In this document: positions 8,097 to 17,128 of the stretch, piece by piece | Position numbering within the stretch: the first letter of the stretch is position 1 | Layout of the letters: each line of letters starts with the position of its first letter | NCBI GenBank assembly: GCA_016932415.1 | Contig: JAFGCX010000009.1 | Span: 1 to 64,000 of the forward strand | Reading direction: 5' to 3' | Length of the DNA: 64,000 bases | Source: Candidatus Krumholzibacteriota bacterium | GTDB lineage: Bacteria; Krumholzibacteriota; Krumholzibacteriia; Krumholzibacteriales; Krumholzibacteriaceae | Made by a program: the position numbers and the translations under genes | The notes under the pieces: generated by a model | Databases searched by the model: none | Seen by the model: the letters and a program-made list of their open reading frames with translations, nothing else | What the model was told of the DNA's origin: nothing

Positions 8097-9161
8097 ATGA
8101 GGATAGGAGTGCTTACGGGGGGCGGGGACGCCCCGGGGTTGAATCCCGCGATTGCTGGAATAGTTGAGAAAGCCTCAGTTTACGGATACAAGATCATCGG
8201 TTTAAAGCGTGGGTGGGAAGCTCTTTCGATCGAGGATAACAAGGACCATATTGTCGAACTGGGTCCGGAGATCATCAGGGAATACAGCAGGCTGGGTGGC
8301 AGCAAGCTTCTCTGCAGCAGGACCAATCCTGTTTCGAAGGATAATAACAGGATCGATATTGTAATGAAAAATATCAAGAAACTTAAACTCGACGCCCTGA
8401 TCGCCATTGGTGGGGACGATACGCTGGGTGCCGGTTCCGCGCTGGTTGATGAAGGGATCCCTGTCGTCGGTATTCCCAAGACGATAGACCGGGATCTGGC
8501 GGGGACGGAATATTCCCTCGGATATGATACGGCATTAAATGTAATAACCGAATGTGCTGAAAGGATCGCCCAGTCCGCCGAGTCCCATCAGACGATATTC
8601 TTTCTTGAAGTCATGGGGCGCCACGCTGGATGGCTCGCCCTGAGGGGCGGGGAAGCGGCTTTTGCCGATGTGATCCTCATCCCCGAGTATGAATTCACGC
8701 TGGACAAGCTTGCCGAAGTCATCCAGAAGAAACTTGATTTTTCCCGAAAGATCGGATTCGATCATGTTTACAAGATCATAATTGTCGCAGAGGGTGCTCA
8801 TATAGCCGGTGAGGAGGAAGTTAGGAAGGACGCGAAACTCGACGAGTTCGGACATTACAGTCTCGGAGGAGTCGGGAATTATCTTAAAGGTCTGATGGAG
8901 CACAGATTCCACCATACTAGGTATACGGCGCTGGCTTATCTTCAGAGAGGCGCCCCTCCTTCCCAGAAGGACAGGCAGGCCGGGCGGCGTTTCGGCAACA
9001 GCGCGGTCGAACTGATAAAAAATGGAGACGCGGGCTATATGGTATCGGTCATTAAGTCAAAGTTGACCAAGGTGCCATTGGCGGAGATAAGAAAATCTCC
9101 AAGCCTTGTCGATGTCAAAACTTATTATGATACTGAGAATCTGAACGTCAAAATGAGTTGA
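8097..9161 (+). CDS. 6-phosphofructokinase, probably PPi-dependent
   Basis: Phosphorylates fructose 6-phosphate to fructose 1,6-bisphosphate. The N-terminal phosphate loop is GVLTGGGDAPGLN (about 4-16). Two positions that separate phosphoryl-donor types are both of the PPi kind: Asp108 in GGDDT (ATP enzymes have GGDG) and Lys128 in PKTIDRD (ATP enzymes have PGTID). MGRHAGWLA and QRGAPPS are the usual substrate motifs. At 354 residues it has the size of the short, mixed-substrate PPi-PFK group. A PPi enzyme would make glycolysis reversible and save ATP. Donor specificity is inferred from these two residues. Confidence 0.92.
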   Translation: MRIGVLTGGGDAPGLNPAIAGIVEKASVYGYKIIGLKRGWEALSIEDNKDHIVELGPEIIREYSRLGGSKLLCSRTNPVSKDNNRIDIVMKNIKKLKLDALIAIGGDDTLGAGSALVDEGIPVVGIPKTIDRDLAGTEYSLGYDTALNVITECAERIAQSAESHQTIFFLEVMGRHAGWLALRGGEAAFADVILIPEYEFTLDKLAEVIQKKLDFSRKIGFDHVYKIIIVAEGAHIAGEEEVRKDAKLDEFGHYSLGGVGNYLKGLMEHRFHHTRYTALAYLQRGAPPSQKDRQAGRRFGNSAVELIKNGDAGYMVSVIKSKLTKVPLAEIRKSPSLVDVKTYYDTENLNVKMS

Positions 9162-9164
9162 TTC

Positions 9165-10337
9165 CTAACTCCTTTTGAGCATACCGACCGTTTCCGTATG
9201 ATAGGTACCCGGGAACATGTCAATAAGGTCGATGCTCGAAAGGATATACCCCGCTTCGATAAGCTTTCCTGTATCCCTGGAAAATGTCGGAGGTTCGCAT
9301 GAGACGATGATTATTTCCTCAGGCCTGAGTTTTATTATTCCATTCATGGCCGAGTCGGGGATACCGGAACGTGGAGGGTCCGCTATCAACAGATCGGCCT
9401 CACGGATCCTGTGTATCTCTTCTTCGGCTTTTCCCTTTCTGAATCTGACATTTTCGATCTTATTCAATTTCAGGGCCGCCGAGGCGTTCTTTACAGCCTG
9501 TGGGTCGCGCTCGATCCCTATGACTTCTTCTGATATACGGGAGAGCGGAAGAGTGAAAAACCCCGTTCCGCAATAAAGATCAACAATTTTCCTGACTGCT
9601 TTACGGGGAAGTGAAAGGACTGTTTCGATAAGTTTGTCGTTGAGCAGCCTGTTCACCTGAAAGAACCCGTCAGAGCTGATCGGATAATTATAGCCTCCCG
9701 CTTCCATCAGGATGTCCGGCGCTCCGGAATCACCTTTTAATCCATGAAAATGCACATTCTCATATCTGTCCAACCTGACTCGGACTTCCGCCCCCGGAAA
9801 GCGTGAACTGGCAGGGAGAGAGGAGATCTCTTCACGTACCTTGACAGGCAGAAGAAGGCATCCTTCGTCGGGAAACGGAACGACTGTCCTTGAGCCCTTC
9901 ATCCTGAATCCCGGCCTGCAATCATCGTCAAACCAGAAGACGGCGTGATTCCTGTAGCCTTCCCGGGAAGGAGAAGCAGTCATCGCGTCCAGTTCCATGC
10001 TGATCTTTCCTATCCTGGAAAGGTTCTCGGCCACCGACTCTCTTTTCACTTTCAATTCGCTGTCATAATCAAGATGCAACAGGTGGCACCCTCCGCACCT
10101 TCCAAATATCGGGCACCGGGGAGTGACTCGATCCGGAGAGGGTGTGGTTATATTCAGGATCTCCCCGAACAGGACCTTCTTCTTGGCCTCGGTAATATTA
10201 AACTCAACGATATCTCCCGGAGCGGTATACGGGATGAAGAGGGTCTTGCCTTCAAAATGCGCGAGGCCCAGACCTCCATAGACTATTTTCTTGATCTCCG
10301 TCGAGCCCTGACTGTTCAGATAATCTTTGTCCGACAT
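9165..10337 (-). CDS. TrmA/RumA-family RNA (uracil-5-)-methyltransferase
   Basis: A SAM-dependent RNA m5U methyltransferase of 390 residues. The N-terminal TRAM-like beta-barrel (about 12-62) is followed by Fe-S cluster cysteines Cys75, Cys81 and Cys84 (CPIFGRCGGC). The SAM motif is DLYCGTGFF, then ADPPRSG, catalytic Cys347 in VSCEPPTFSRD, and the family-typical DMFPGTYHTETV end. The usual catalytic signature is SCNP, so Glu replaces Asn here. Whether it modifies 23S rRNA (RlmD/RlmC type) or tRNA cannot be told. Convergent with the phosphofructokinase gene, with a 3-base gap. Confidence 0.92.
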   Translation of the reverse strand: MSDKDYLNSQGSTEIKKIVYGGLGLAHFEGKTLFIPYTAPGDIVEFNITEAKKKVLFGEILNITTPSPDRVTPRCPIFGRCGGCHLLHLDYDSELKVKRESVAENLSRIGKISMELDAMTASPSREGYRNHAVFWFDDDCRPGFRMKGSRTVVPFPDEGCLLLPVKVREEISSLPASSRFPGAEVRVRLDRYENVHFHGLKGDSGAPDILMEAGGYNYPISSDGFFQVNRLLNDKLIETVLSLPRKAVRKIVDLYCGTGFFTLPLSRISEEVIGIERDPQAVKNASAALKLNKIENVRFRKGKAEEEIHRIREADLLIADPPRSGIPDSAMNGIIKLRPEEIIIVSCEPPTFSRDTGKLIEAGYILSSIDLIDMFPGTYHTETVGMLKRS

Positions 10338-10492
10338 CGTTTATCGCCCTTTCCGCCTGGCCGTCACAGGTGTCTGACCGATGGCATTTTTTCCATTTGA
10401 CGCCCCGCAACATGCCAGGAAGAGATCACGCGGCATTTATATCGTCAGGCTATACCTGTTTTATATTGAACAAGGTAGCAGGAAGTGATTAT

Positions 10493-10498
10493 TATAAT
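10493..10498 (+). promoter_or_regulatory. Possible -10 element upstream of the glycan cluster
   Basis: A consensus TATAAT lies 50 bases before the GTG of the first glycosyltransferase. The nearest -35-like hexamer, TTGAAC at 10466-10471, is 21 bases upstream, which is too far for a standard sigma-70 pair, so the call is weak. Confidence 0.3.
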
Positions 10499-10548
10499 CC
10501 GGTGTATTAAATTATGCAATATCGAGTTTTAAAGGGCGGAGTCTTCTC

Positions 10549-11757
10549 GTGCGAATAGGAATGGTTCTGAAAGGGAGAATTCCTCCTCCCGATATTCGGG
10601 TGGAGAAGGAAGCAGGCACTCTGATTTCGGAAGGGCACAAGGTATTTCTGCTTCTTGAAAGAGGACCGGGACAGCCTCTGCGGGACACGATCCATGGCAT
10701 CGAACTTTTCCGCGGCGTGGAAATGGGGAAATCAAGGGAAAAATGGCACAGATATACTTTCTCCTTTACTTACAAGGATACCCTCTGGCGCAAGGCGATC
10801 GATGATTTTGTGACGGCCAACTCGATCGATGTCCTCCATATCCATGATCTGCCTCTTGTCGGGGAAGCAGTCGAAATCGCGCGGAAACACTCGATACCGG
10901 TCGTCGCCGATATGCACGAGAACTATCCCGGAGGCCTTCAGGTATGGTATACGAGCAGATTCAAGAAAAAGACGATCTACAATTTCAAAAGATGGGCGAG
11001 CTATGAAAAAAATATACTGGCAAAGGCTGACGCCGTCATCGCAGTGATAGAGGAATCGAGAGATCGTTTGAAAGGAATTGGGATCGAGGCGGAAAGGATA
11101 TTCGTGGTGCCGAACACGGCACATGTAGAGAGGATAAATATCCCTCTTGATAAAGAGATAACACGCAGGTACGAAGGAAGTTTCATGGTCTCGTATATCG
11201 GGGGGTTCGCCCCGCACAGGGGACTGGATATCGTAATACGTTCTCTTCCGAAGTTGAGGGATGAAGTGCCCGGCCTGAAAGTCGTGCTGGTAGGCGACAG
11301 GAACAAACCGTACATGGATTACCTCAAGGGTCTCGCGGATGATCTCGGCTGTAGCGACCTGGTAGAGATGCCAGGCTGGCAACCCTTCGACAAGATATGG
11401 AGTTATATCGATTCAAGTTCGGTGTGCCTTGTGCCGCATTCGCGTAATCCCCACACCGACACGACGATTCCGCACAAGATATTTCAGTATATGATGGTCA
11501 AAAAACCAGTGATAGTCAGCGATTGTCCGCCGCTTAAAAGAATAATAGAAGATGCCGGTGGAGGGCTTGTCTTCAGATATGATTCTCCCGAAGAACTCGC
11601 CTTGTCTATAATAAGGCTGTTCAAGGATGAGAACCTGCGCAGGGAAATGGGAGAATCGGGACAGAAAGCTTTTCTAGACCGCTATAACTGGGACAGCACG
11701 AGTGGCGATCTCAAAAGATTATACAGAGGCCTGTCGATTGAAAGAAAAGAGAAATAA
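10549..11757 (+). CDS. Glycosyltransferase family 4 protein
   Basis: A 402-residue GT-B glycosyltransferase. The N-terminal half has the Rossmann acceptor domain (IHDLPLVGEAVEIA, MHENYPGG). The C-terminal donor domain has SYIGGFAPHRGLD, VLVGDR and the GT4-type acidic region H-K-I-F-Q-Y-M-M (about 305-312). GTG start with a purine-rich site upstream. First gene of a three-gene unit; its stop overlaps the next ATG by one base, so the two are co-translated. Likely adds a sugar to a surface glycan or nucleotide-sugar product; substrate unknown. Confidence 0.9.
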   Translation: MRIGMVLKGRIPPPDIRVEKEAGTLISEGHKVFLLLERGPGQPLRDTIHGIELFRGVEMGKSREKWHRYTFSFTYKDTLWRKAIDDFVTANSIDVLHIHDLPLVGEAVEIARKHSIPVVADMHENYPGGLQVWYTSRFKKKTIYNFKRWASYEKNILAKADAVIAVIEESRDRLKGIGIEAERIFVVPNTAHVERINIPLDKEITRRYEGSFMVSYIGGFAPHRGLDIVIRSLPKLRDEVPGLKVVLVGDRNKPYMDYLKGLADDLGCSDLVEMPGWQPFDKIWSYIDSSSVCLVPHSRNPHTDTTIPHKIFQYMMVKKPVIVSDCPPLKRIIEDAGGGLVFRYDSPEELALSIIRLFKDENLRREMGESGQKAFLDRYNWDSTSGDLKRLYRGLSIERKEK

Positions 11758-12875
11758 TGGAAGTCAGATTGCTCGATCTGAAATCGCAGTATAAAGGAAT
11801 CCGTGATGAGATAGAGAAAGCAGTAAAGGAAGTTCTTGAATCCCAGTATTTTATCCTTGGTCCGAGAGTCGCGGAATTTGAAGAGACAGTCGCCAGCTAT
11901 TGCGGCGTCTCCAATGGGATCGGTGTGGCATCGGGGTCCGACGCGATTCTTATTTCTCTTATGGCGCTTGGGACAGGACCCGGGGATGAGGTCATCACGA
12001 CGCCTTATACTTTTTTTTCGACTGTTAGTTCGATCACCAGGCTTGGCGCTACTCCGGTCATGGTCGATATCGATCCGAAAACATATAATATCGATCCGGT
12101 CAAGGTGGCCGAGGCAGTGACCAGTAGGACAAAAGCCGTCCTTCCCGTGCACCTTTTCGGTCAGACGGCAGATATGGATGGCATAGAAAAGGCAGTCTCC
12201 GGCAGAGGGATACCTGTCATCGAGGACGCATGCCAGTCTATCGGCGCGACCTACAATGGGAAAAGAGCAGGTTCGCTCGGGATCGCGGGATGCTTTTCGT
12301 TTTTTCCCTCAAAGAATCTCGGTGGATGCGGGGATGGAGGAATGATCGTATCAGATGACGCAGAATTCGCGTCGAAGTGCCGCATGTTGAGGAATCATGG
12401 CGGGCACGAAAGATATTATCACGATGTCGTTGGGATCAACAGCAGGCTTGATGCTATCCAGGCGGCTGTCCTTGGAATCAAGATGAAATATCTCGATGAA
12501 TGGAGCAGCGGACGGAGAATGAACGCATCCTACTACAATGAGGGATTGGCCGGTATCGAAGGGGTCTCGACCCCTTTCGTGGAGGATGGTAATGAAAGCA
12601 TCTTCAATCAGTACATAATAAGGACGAGGGAGAGAGACAATCTGAAAGCCCACCTTGGCAGCAAGGGCATCGGATGCGAGATCTATTACCCGGTGCCTCT
12701 GCATCTTCAGAAATGTTTCAGTTATCTTGGAGGAAAAGAAGGGGATCTTCCCGCGTCTGAGTCAGCCGCGAAAGAGACGCTCGCCCTTCCTGTCTATACG
12801 GAACTTTCGAGGACAGAGCAGGATTATGTTATCGAATGCATCAGTGAGTTCATGATAAGCGCGGGCCGGGCATAG
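11757..12875 (+). CDS. DegT/DnrJ/EryC1/StrS-family sugar aminotransferase
   Basis: A PLP-dependent aminotransferase of 372 residues that converts a keto-sugar nucleotide to an amino-sugar nucleotide. ASGSDAI (about 58-64) binds the PLP phosphate, IEDACQSIGA holds the pyridine-nitrogen Asp, and Lys186 in FFPSKNLGG forms the Schiff base. The family's C-terminal motif for swapping active sites (NQYIIRT) is present. Translationally coupled to the glycosyltransferase before it. The context points to an amino sugar (such as a 3- or 4-amino-deoxy hexose) in the surface polysaccharide. Confidence 0.93.
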   Translation: MEVRLLDLKSQYKGIRDEIEKAVKEVLESQYFILGPRVAEFEETVASYCGVSNGIGVASGSDAILISLMALGTGPGDEVITTPYTFFSTVSSITRLGATPVMVDIDPKTYNIDPVKVAEAVTSRTKAVLPVHLFGQTADMDGIEKAVSGRGIPVIEDACQSIGATYNGKRAGSLGIAGCFSFFPSKNLGGCGDGGMIVSDDAEFASKCRMLRNHGGHERYYHDVVGINSRLDAIQAAVLGIKMKYLDEWSSGRRMNASYYNEGLAGIEGVSTPFVEDGNESIFNQYIIRTRERDNLKAHLGSKGIGCEIYYPVPLHLQKCFSYLGGKEGDLPASESAAKETLALPVYTELSRTEQDYVIECISEFMISAGRA

Positions 12876-12906
12876 CTGGAGCTGACTGAAAAGGATCGGA
12901 TCAGTT

Positions 12907-14031
12907 TTGAAGATCGTATGTTTTTCCGAGATACAGTGGCGGTATGTAAGGACGCGAAAACAGCAGATTCTCAGCCGTTTTCCAGGTGACTGGGATATAC
13001 TCTTCCTTTCAAGCGTAGTGGCGGGAAAGAAGAACAATTTCAGGCCGATGAAAGATGGCCGGATCACGCATCTATGCATCCCCGTCTTTAAGAATTTTCC
13101 CCAGAAATCATTGAAAACCCTCTTTTCCTTTCCTCCCGCGAGGTTTATGTGGAATCTGATCCTTCTGGTCTGGGTGAGGATCGCTCTAGCCGTGACCGGG
13201 TTCGCTGGCCGCGACAGGGTCTTTTATGTATCAAACATTTATTATTCGGCAATCATCCCTTTTTTGCCGAGAAAAATGATGCTCTACGATTGTAATGATG
13301 ATCCGATGGAGTTCCCCGATGCTCCTGAATGGTCGAGGAAGTATTTCAGAAAGCTTGTCTCAATGGCGGACAGGACAGTCGCGGTCAGCCGCGGGTTGAT
13401 GCAACGATTGAGTGAACTCGGGGTCAGGGATATCCACTATATAGGTAACGGTGTTGATTATGATCTCTTCAGAAAAGCGATCGAATCGGGGGTGCCGGAA
13501 GAGATGAAAGGCCTGAAAAGGCCACTGATAGGATACTCGGGGGCGATAGCTCCATGGTTTGATATGAAGACTCTCGATCTAGTCGCCGCTTCTTTCAAAG
13601 ATGCTTCGATCGTCCTCTTCGGACCCCTTTTCGAACCAGGAAGAGGAGAACTGGAAGATATAATCAGGAAAAGAGGTAATATCCATTATCTCGGTTCCTT
13701 TCCATATGAGATGCTTGGGGCCTATATCGCCGCTCTTGACGTCGCGATCATACCGCTGCAGATGAATGAACTGATGCGGATGGCTGATCCCAATAAACTG
13801 TATGAGTACGCAGCGGCTGAAAGACCGATTGTGACTTTTAAATTCGCAAAAGAGATGGAAGATCTTTCAGGTTTTGTATACCTGGCCGAGACAGCGGAAG
13901 AATTCGTTGAAGGGGTCAGGACAGCTCTCGATAAAGGCGGGAACAGTAAGAGTTTGAGGGAGTTTGCCGTAAAAAGCAGCTGGCAGGCACGCGCCGATGA
14001 AATGGTAGCACTTGTCATGGATTACAACTGA
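12907..14031 (+). CDS. Glycosyltransferase (GT-B, TuaH-like)
   Basis: A 374-residue glycosyltransferase. YDCNDDPMEF (about 116-125) resembles the YDC.DD motif of TuaH-type enzymes. AVSRGLMQRL and NGVDYDLF mark the interdomain region, and PNKLYEYAAAERPIV is the donor-binding C-terminal segment. TTG start with AAGGA about 11 bases upstream. Third gene of the cluster. It overlaps the extended frame of the next gene only if an upstream start is used; the preferred ATG at 14057 leaves 25 bases. Confidence 0.88.
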   Translation: MKIVCFSEIQWRYVRTRKQQILSRFPGDWDILFLSSVVAGKKNNFRPMKDGRITHLCIPVFKNFPQKSLKTLFSFPPARFMWNLILLVWVRIALAVTGFAGRDRVFYVSNIYYSAIIPFLPRKMMLYDCNDDPMEFPDAPEWSRKYFRKLVSMADRTVAVSRGLMQRLSELGVRDIHYIGNGVDYDLFRKAIESGVPEEMKGLKRPLIGYSGAIAPWFDMKTLDLVAASFKDASIVLFGPLFEPGRGELEDIIRKRGNIHYLGSFPYEMLGAYIAALDVAIIPLQMNELMRMADPNKLYEYAAAERPIVTFKFAKEMEDLSGFVYLAETAEEFVEGVRTALDKGGNSKSLREFAVKSSWQARADEMVALVMDYN

Positions 14032-14056
14032 GCAGGATCCAACAGGAAAGGGCGTT

Positions 14057-15277
14057 ATGAGAAGAAAACTTTACATGGTTCTAATCACGATGATCGGCAT
14101 CTTTTTGCTGAGCCAGGCCTGTTCCGATGAACCGGATAATTCCGATCTATATCTGCTTGAGGAACTCGAAACGGCATCGGCGGTCAAAGATCCCGGGCAA
14201 CGGGTCGAGCGGCTCGATCTCTACGCCAGGGCTCACAATACACATCCTTACAGGATACTGGCATATGTAAAACTTCTTGAGACGATCGCCACTGATCTGA
14301 ACGATCTTGACCGCGCCCTGGATCTTTTCGAAGGTTACCTGGCGAAGGAGACCGATCCGGAGGCAAGGGGAGAGCTGCTTTACAGAAAATTCGCCTATCT
14401 CTGGAATTCTCACGGGGAAAAGGCGATAGATCTCGCGGAAGAGTTGATCGACGGAGGGGAAAAAGACTACAAACTGTTTCTCTATATCGGTTATTACACG
14501 ATGGATGATGCGGCGACGTCGGGACTTGCCCGAAGATTACTTGAAAAAGCGATCGAAAACACGGAAGACCGGTTTAAAAAGAACCACATCCTTACCGTAC
14601 TGGCAGAGCTGGAAGACAAAGCGGGAAGAAGCGATGAAGCGTATGAGACGGCCTTGCGGGCATCGGATTATACATTCGCGAACGAACTTGTCGGCCGGGC
14701 CCTCTGGGAGAGAGGCGAAAGGAAAGAAAGCCTTGAGGCATATATAAGGTTGGCGGCAGGAGCTCCGGGATATGGTGAGCATATCAGACTTGACAGCCTC
14801 TACGCTCTTGTCTATCAGGATACGGACCATCTGAAGGGAAAGATCCTGGATAAACGGCTTAATGACGAAGGACCGGTCCCTGATTGGGACTTTATCGATA
14901 TCAGGGGAAGAAAACACAGGATATCGGAATACAGAGGCACAAAGCTTGTGATCAGCGCGTGGAGCCCCACCTGACCTCCATGTATTGCGGAGTTGCCGCA
15001 AATGGAAGAACTCAGGAAAAAAGAAGAAGAACTTGGTTTCAGGATACTGCTGACCGATGCCAAGGGAATGCTCGGTAAGACTCGCGAGATCCTCGATGAA
15101 AAGAATATCACGATACCATTGCTTCTCGATAGCCGGGGATATGCCAGGAACAAGCTGAACGCGATGTATACTCCTACTACCTTTATCATTGATGGAAAAG
15201 GCCGGTTAAGGGCGAGACTGGTCGGAGGATCGGAAAATATTGTAGAAGTAGTCACGGACCTGCTTGAAAAGATATGA
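14057..15277 (+). CDS. TlpA-like thioredoxin lipoprotein with in-frame TGA (probable selenoprotein, UPPC motif)
   Basis: Read through TGA 14972-14974, this frame encodes 406 residues. A lipoprotein signal ends at Cys22 (LSQAC). About 250 residues of helical, TPR-like sequence follow, then a C-terminal TlpA/AhpC-TSA-type thioredoxin domain (about 280-406). That domain begins HRISEYRGTKLVISAW and continues after the TGA as PPCIAELPQMEEL. The TGA falls at the first Cys of the family motif W-x-x-x-C-P-P-C-x-x-E-x-P, giving U306-P-P-C309. Later motifs LLLDSRGYARNKL and YTPTTFIIDGKGR (cis-Pro) are intact with no shift, so only the TGA interrupts the frame. A SECIS-like hairpin starts 3 bases after it. 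ATG 14057 has AGGAAAGGG upstream. The alternative is a single-base error or nonsense mutation; the hairpin argues against that. A periplasmic thiol oxidoreductase or peroxidase role is inferred. Confidence 0.8.
14978..15005 (+). promoter_or_regulatory. Candidate bacterial SECIS element
   Basis: Directly after the in-frame TGA, CCAT (14978-14981) pairs with ATGG (15002-15005). After a 3-base bulge, TTGCGG (14985-14990) pairs with CCGCAA (14996-15001), leaving the apical loop AGTTG. The loop carries the G-U pair expected for SelB recognition. The 16 bases from TGA to the loop are close to the 17 in E. coli fdhF. All of it lies within the coding sequence, as in other bacteria. Confidence 0.7.
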
Positions 15278-15301
15278 TTGGTCCTGCCGTGCCTGAAGGC
15301 G

Positions 15302-16900
15302 TCAGTTCTGGTAAAGGGCTTCGCTGTCGGTTTCGATCTTTCTGACAGTCTCGTCAAGAGTGTCAAGGAGTGATCTGTCGAGATCATCCGACCGCGCGTT
15401 GTTTATCAGTTCAATCGCGTCTGATGGATTGTTCAGATGATCGCTGAGGATCCTCGCAAGGAGTATCGAGGTCTTGGCGACAATATTAGGGGACTCATTT
15501 TTCTCGATTATATATCTGTATATATCGTGTGCTTCTCCATATCTGTCTTCTTCTGCAAGCCATTTACCTATACGCATGAGCGATTGGGCCTGAATAGTCA
15601 ACCGGTCACAGGCTATCAGCCGGAAGGCAAAGTCAGTCGCTTCATAAAGGCGGGATCTGATGATCAGGGTCTTCAAAGTCTTTTCCCCGAGGATGAGGCA
15701 GTCATCGAAGATTCCGTGTTCGATGTAAATGGAACAGATATCAATGGCAAGCTTGAGATCTTCAGGGCGGTCCTGGAGCAGCTGTGAAAATATCAATCTC
15801 GCCCTTCCGATCTGATTTTCGTTTATCAAACGGCATCCTTCATCAAATCTCGGGTCGCTGAGCACACCTTCGTCGATCTGTTTTTTCTCGACCATCGGAT
15901 CGATCCATTTCTTCTCCACTCCGGTAGCTTTAAAAGTGAGTGCGGTGATGATTCCGGCCATATATCCCGCTATATGAGCAAGGTATGCCACTTCTGATCC
16001 TCCGCCTCCGAATTCGGCGAGCGATTTTAACGCGACCTGCTGGAAGAACCAGAAAGGCAGGAAAACGAAAGCGGGGAGGTAGAAATTGCCCCAGAATGGG
16101 CGGAACAGGAAGATGAATAAATAGAAAAACTTGATCCGGGTCATAAAATGCCTGACAGTGAAAGCGCCCATGATCGCGGCGATCGCTCCGGAGGCGCCGA
16201 TCAGCGGAATACTCGAGGAAGTATCCTGAAGACAGTGAGCCCATCCGGCGAATATGCCGCCCGCAAGGTAGAAGGCGAGAAACGGATACCGGCCCCAACT
16301 GTCCTCGAGCAGGCATCCGACGACCCACAGGAAAAGCATGTTTCCAAGAAGATGCCAGATATCTCCATGAAGGAAGAGATGGGTGACGAAAGTCCATATC
16401 CTGTTCATTTTAGCCGGTACCAACCCGAGGGAGTATGAGGGCAGGCCGGCCAGAGCGCGGTCCTCCTCTTCCTTGCGTATCTTCCAGTCCCTGAAAAGAT
16501 TGTTTGCCTGCGAAGCTCCGTGATAATATGATTCGTCTCGTGAAAGGAGGATATCGCCGAATTCCCCGATTTTTTCTATACAGTCGAATGATTCTCCCGT
16601 CGCGACATAGATCCCTTCCTCAATAGCGGGAAAATCGCGGGCATTCCTGATACTCGCGATAGCTGCTGACTGATATTCATCGAGATATTGACCGTCCGGG
16701 TCACCTGGATTTTCTTCGAGGAGATAAAGGTGCACCTGATCGGCATATAGATCAGGATAGATCGTAATGAGCTTTTCGGAAGGGTCCTCGGATGTAAGGC
16801 CCGATAAAATATGAATAACCACGCATGTCACGATAAGGGAGATCGTAACGAGCGGTTTCAGGGCGAGTGTGTTTTTTGTTCCTATCGGTATAATAATCAT
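15302..16900 (-). CDS. Rhomboid intramembrane serine protease with TPR-like tail
   Basis: A membrane protease of 532 residues. After the first helix (about 15-33) there is an unusual soluble insert of about 125 residues. The rhomboid core follows: WHLLGN with Asn187, Ser237 in GASGA, and His309 in AHIAGY, which is the complete Ser-His dyad. The last 170 residues are helical and TPR-like, probably cytoplasmic. I take ATG 16900, because AAAGGGG lies six bases upstream; an in-frame start at 16918 is also open. Third gene of a minus-strand run with the beta-CASP nuclease and endonuclease V, but separated by about 230 bases. Confidence 0.9.
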   Translation of the reverse strand: MIIIPIGTKNTLALKPLVTISLIVTCVVIHILSGLTSEDPSEKLITIYPDLYADQVHLYLLEENPGDPDGQYLDEYQSAAIASIRNARDFPAIEEGIYVATGESFDCIEKIGEFGDILLSRDESYYHGASQANNLFRDWKIRKEEEDRALAGLPSYSLGLVPAKMNRIWTFVTHLFLHGDIWHLLGNMLFLWVVGCLLEDSWGRYPFLAFYLAGGIFAGWAHCLQDTSSSIPLIGASGAIAAIMGAFTVRHFMTRIKFFYLFIFLFRPFWGNFYLPAFVFLPFWFFQQVALKSLAEFGGGGSEVAYLAHIAGYMAGIITALTFKATGVEKKWIDPMVEKKQIDEGVLSDPRFDEGCRLINENQIGRARLIFSQLLQDRPEDLKLAIDICSIYIEHGIFDDCLILGEKTLKTLIIRSRLYEATDFAFRLIACDRLTIQAQSLMRIGKWLAEEDRYGEAHDIYRYIIEKNESPNIVAKTSILLARILSDHLNNPSDAIELINNARSDDLDRSLLDTLDETVRKIETDSEALYQN

Positions 16901-17128
16901 CCGGGGCCCCTTTGCCACGATCCGGGATCAGACCATTGCATATTGAGATTCAGCGAAAAACCGATATATCGAAGATGTTGGATAAATTCTCCTAACATAT
17001 TGTCGATATGAACGATAAACCACATCGTGTTGAAACTGGCCACTTCCGGTAATGGGTAACAGCAAGAACGATTCCACCGTGTTTCGGCGGGAGTCTCTGA
17101 CAAGAGTGATCTTTCAGCGGGGAACGCT

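Noticed and set aside
10732-11382. 216-codon minus-strand frame
   Set aside because: Antisense to a clear glycosyltransferase, with no ribosome site or recognisable motif.
14057-15277. Pseudogene or frameshift explanation for the split thioredoxin
   Set aside because: There is no frame change, both halves have intact family motifs, and TGA is precisely at the redox cysteine with a SECIS-like hairpin after it. A nonsense mutation remains possible but is the weaker reading.
14993-15277. Separate 94-codon gene with a TTG start
   Set aside because: It has no ribosome-binding site and starts inside the conserved thioredoxin motif (AELPQM), so it is the C-terminus of the upstream gene.
16919-17128. 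Short frames between endonuclease V and rhomboid genes
   Set aside because: Composition is irregular, there is no start signal, and the frames run into the neighbouring gene; treated as non-coding.
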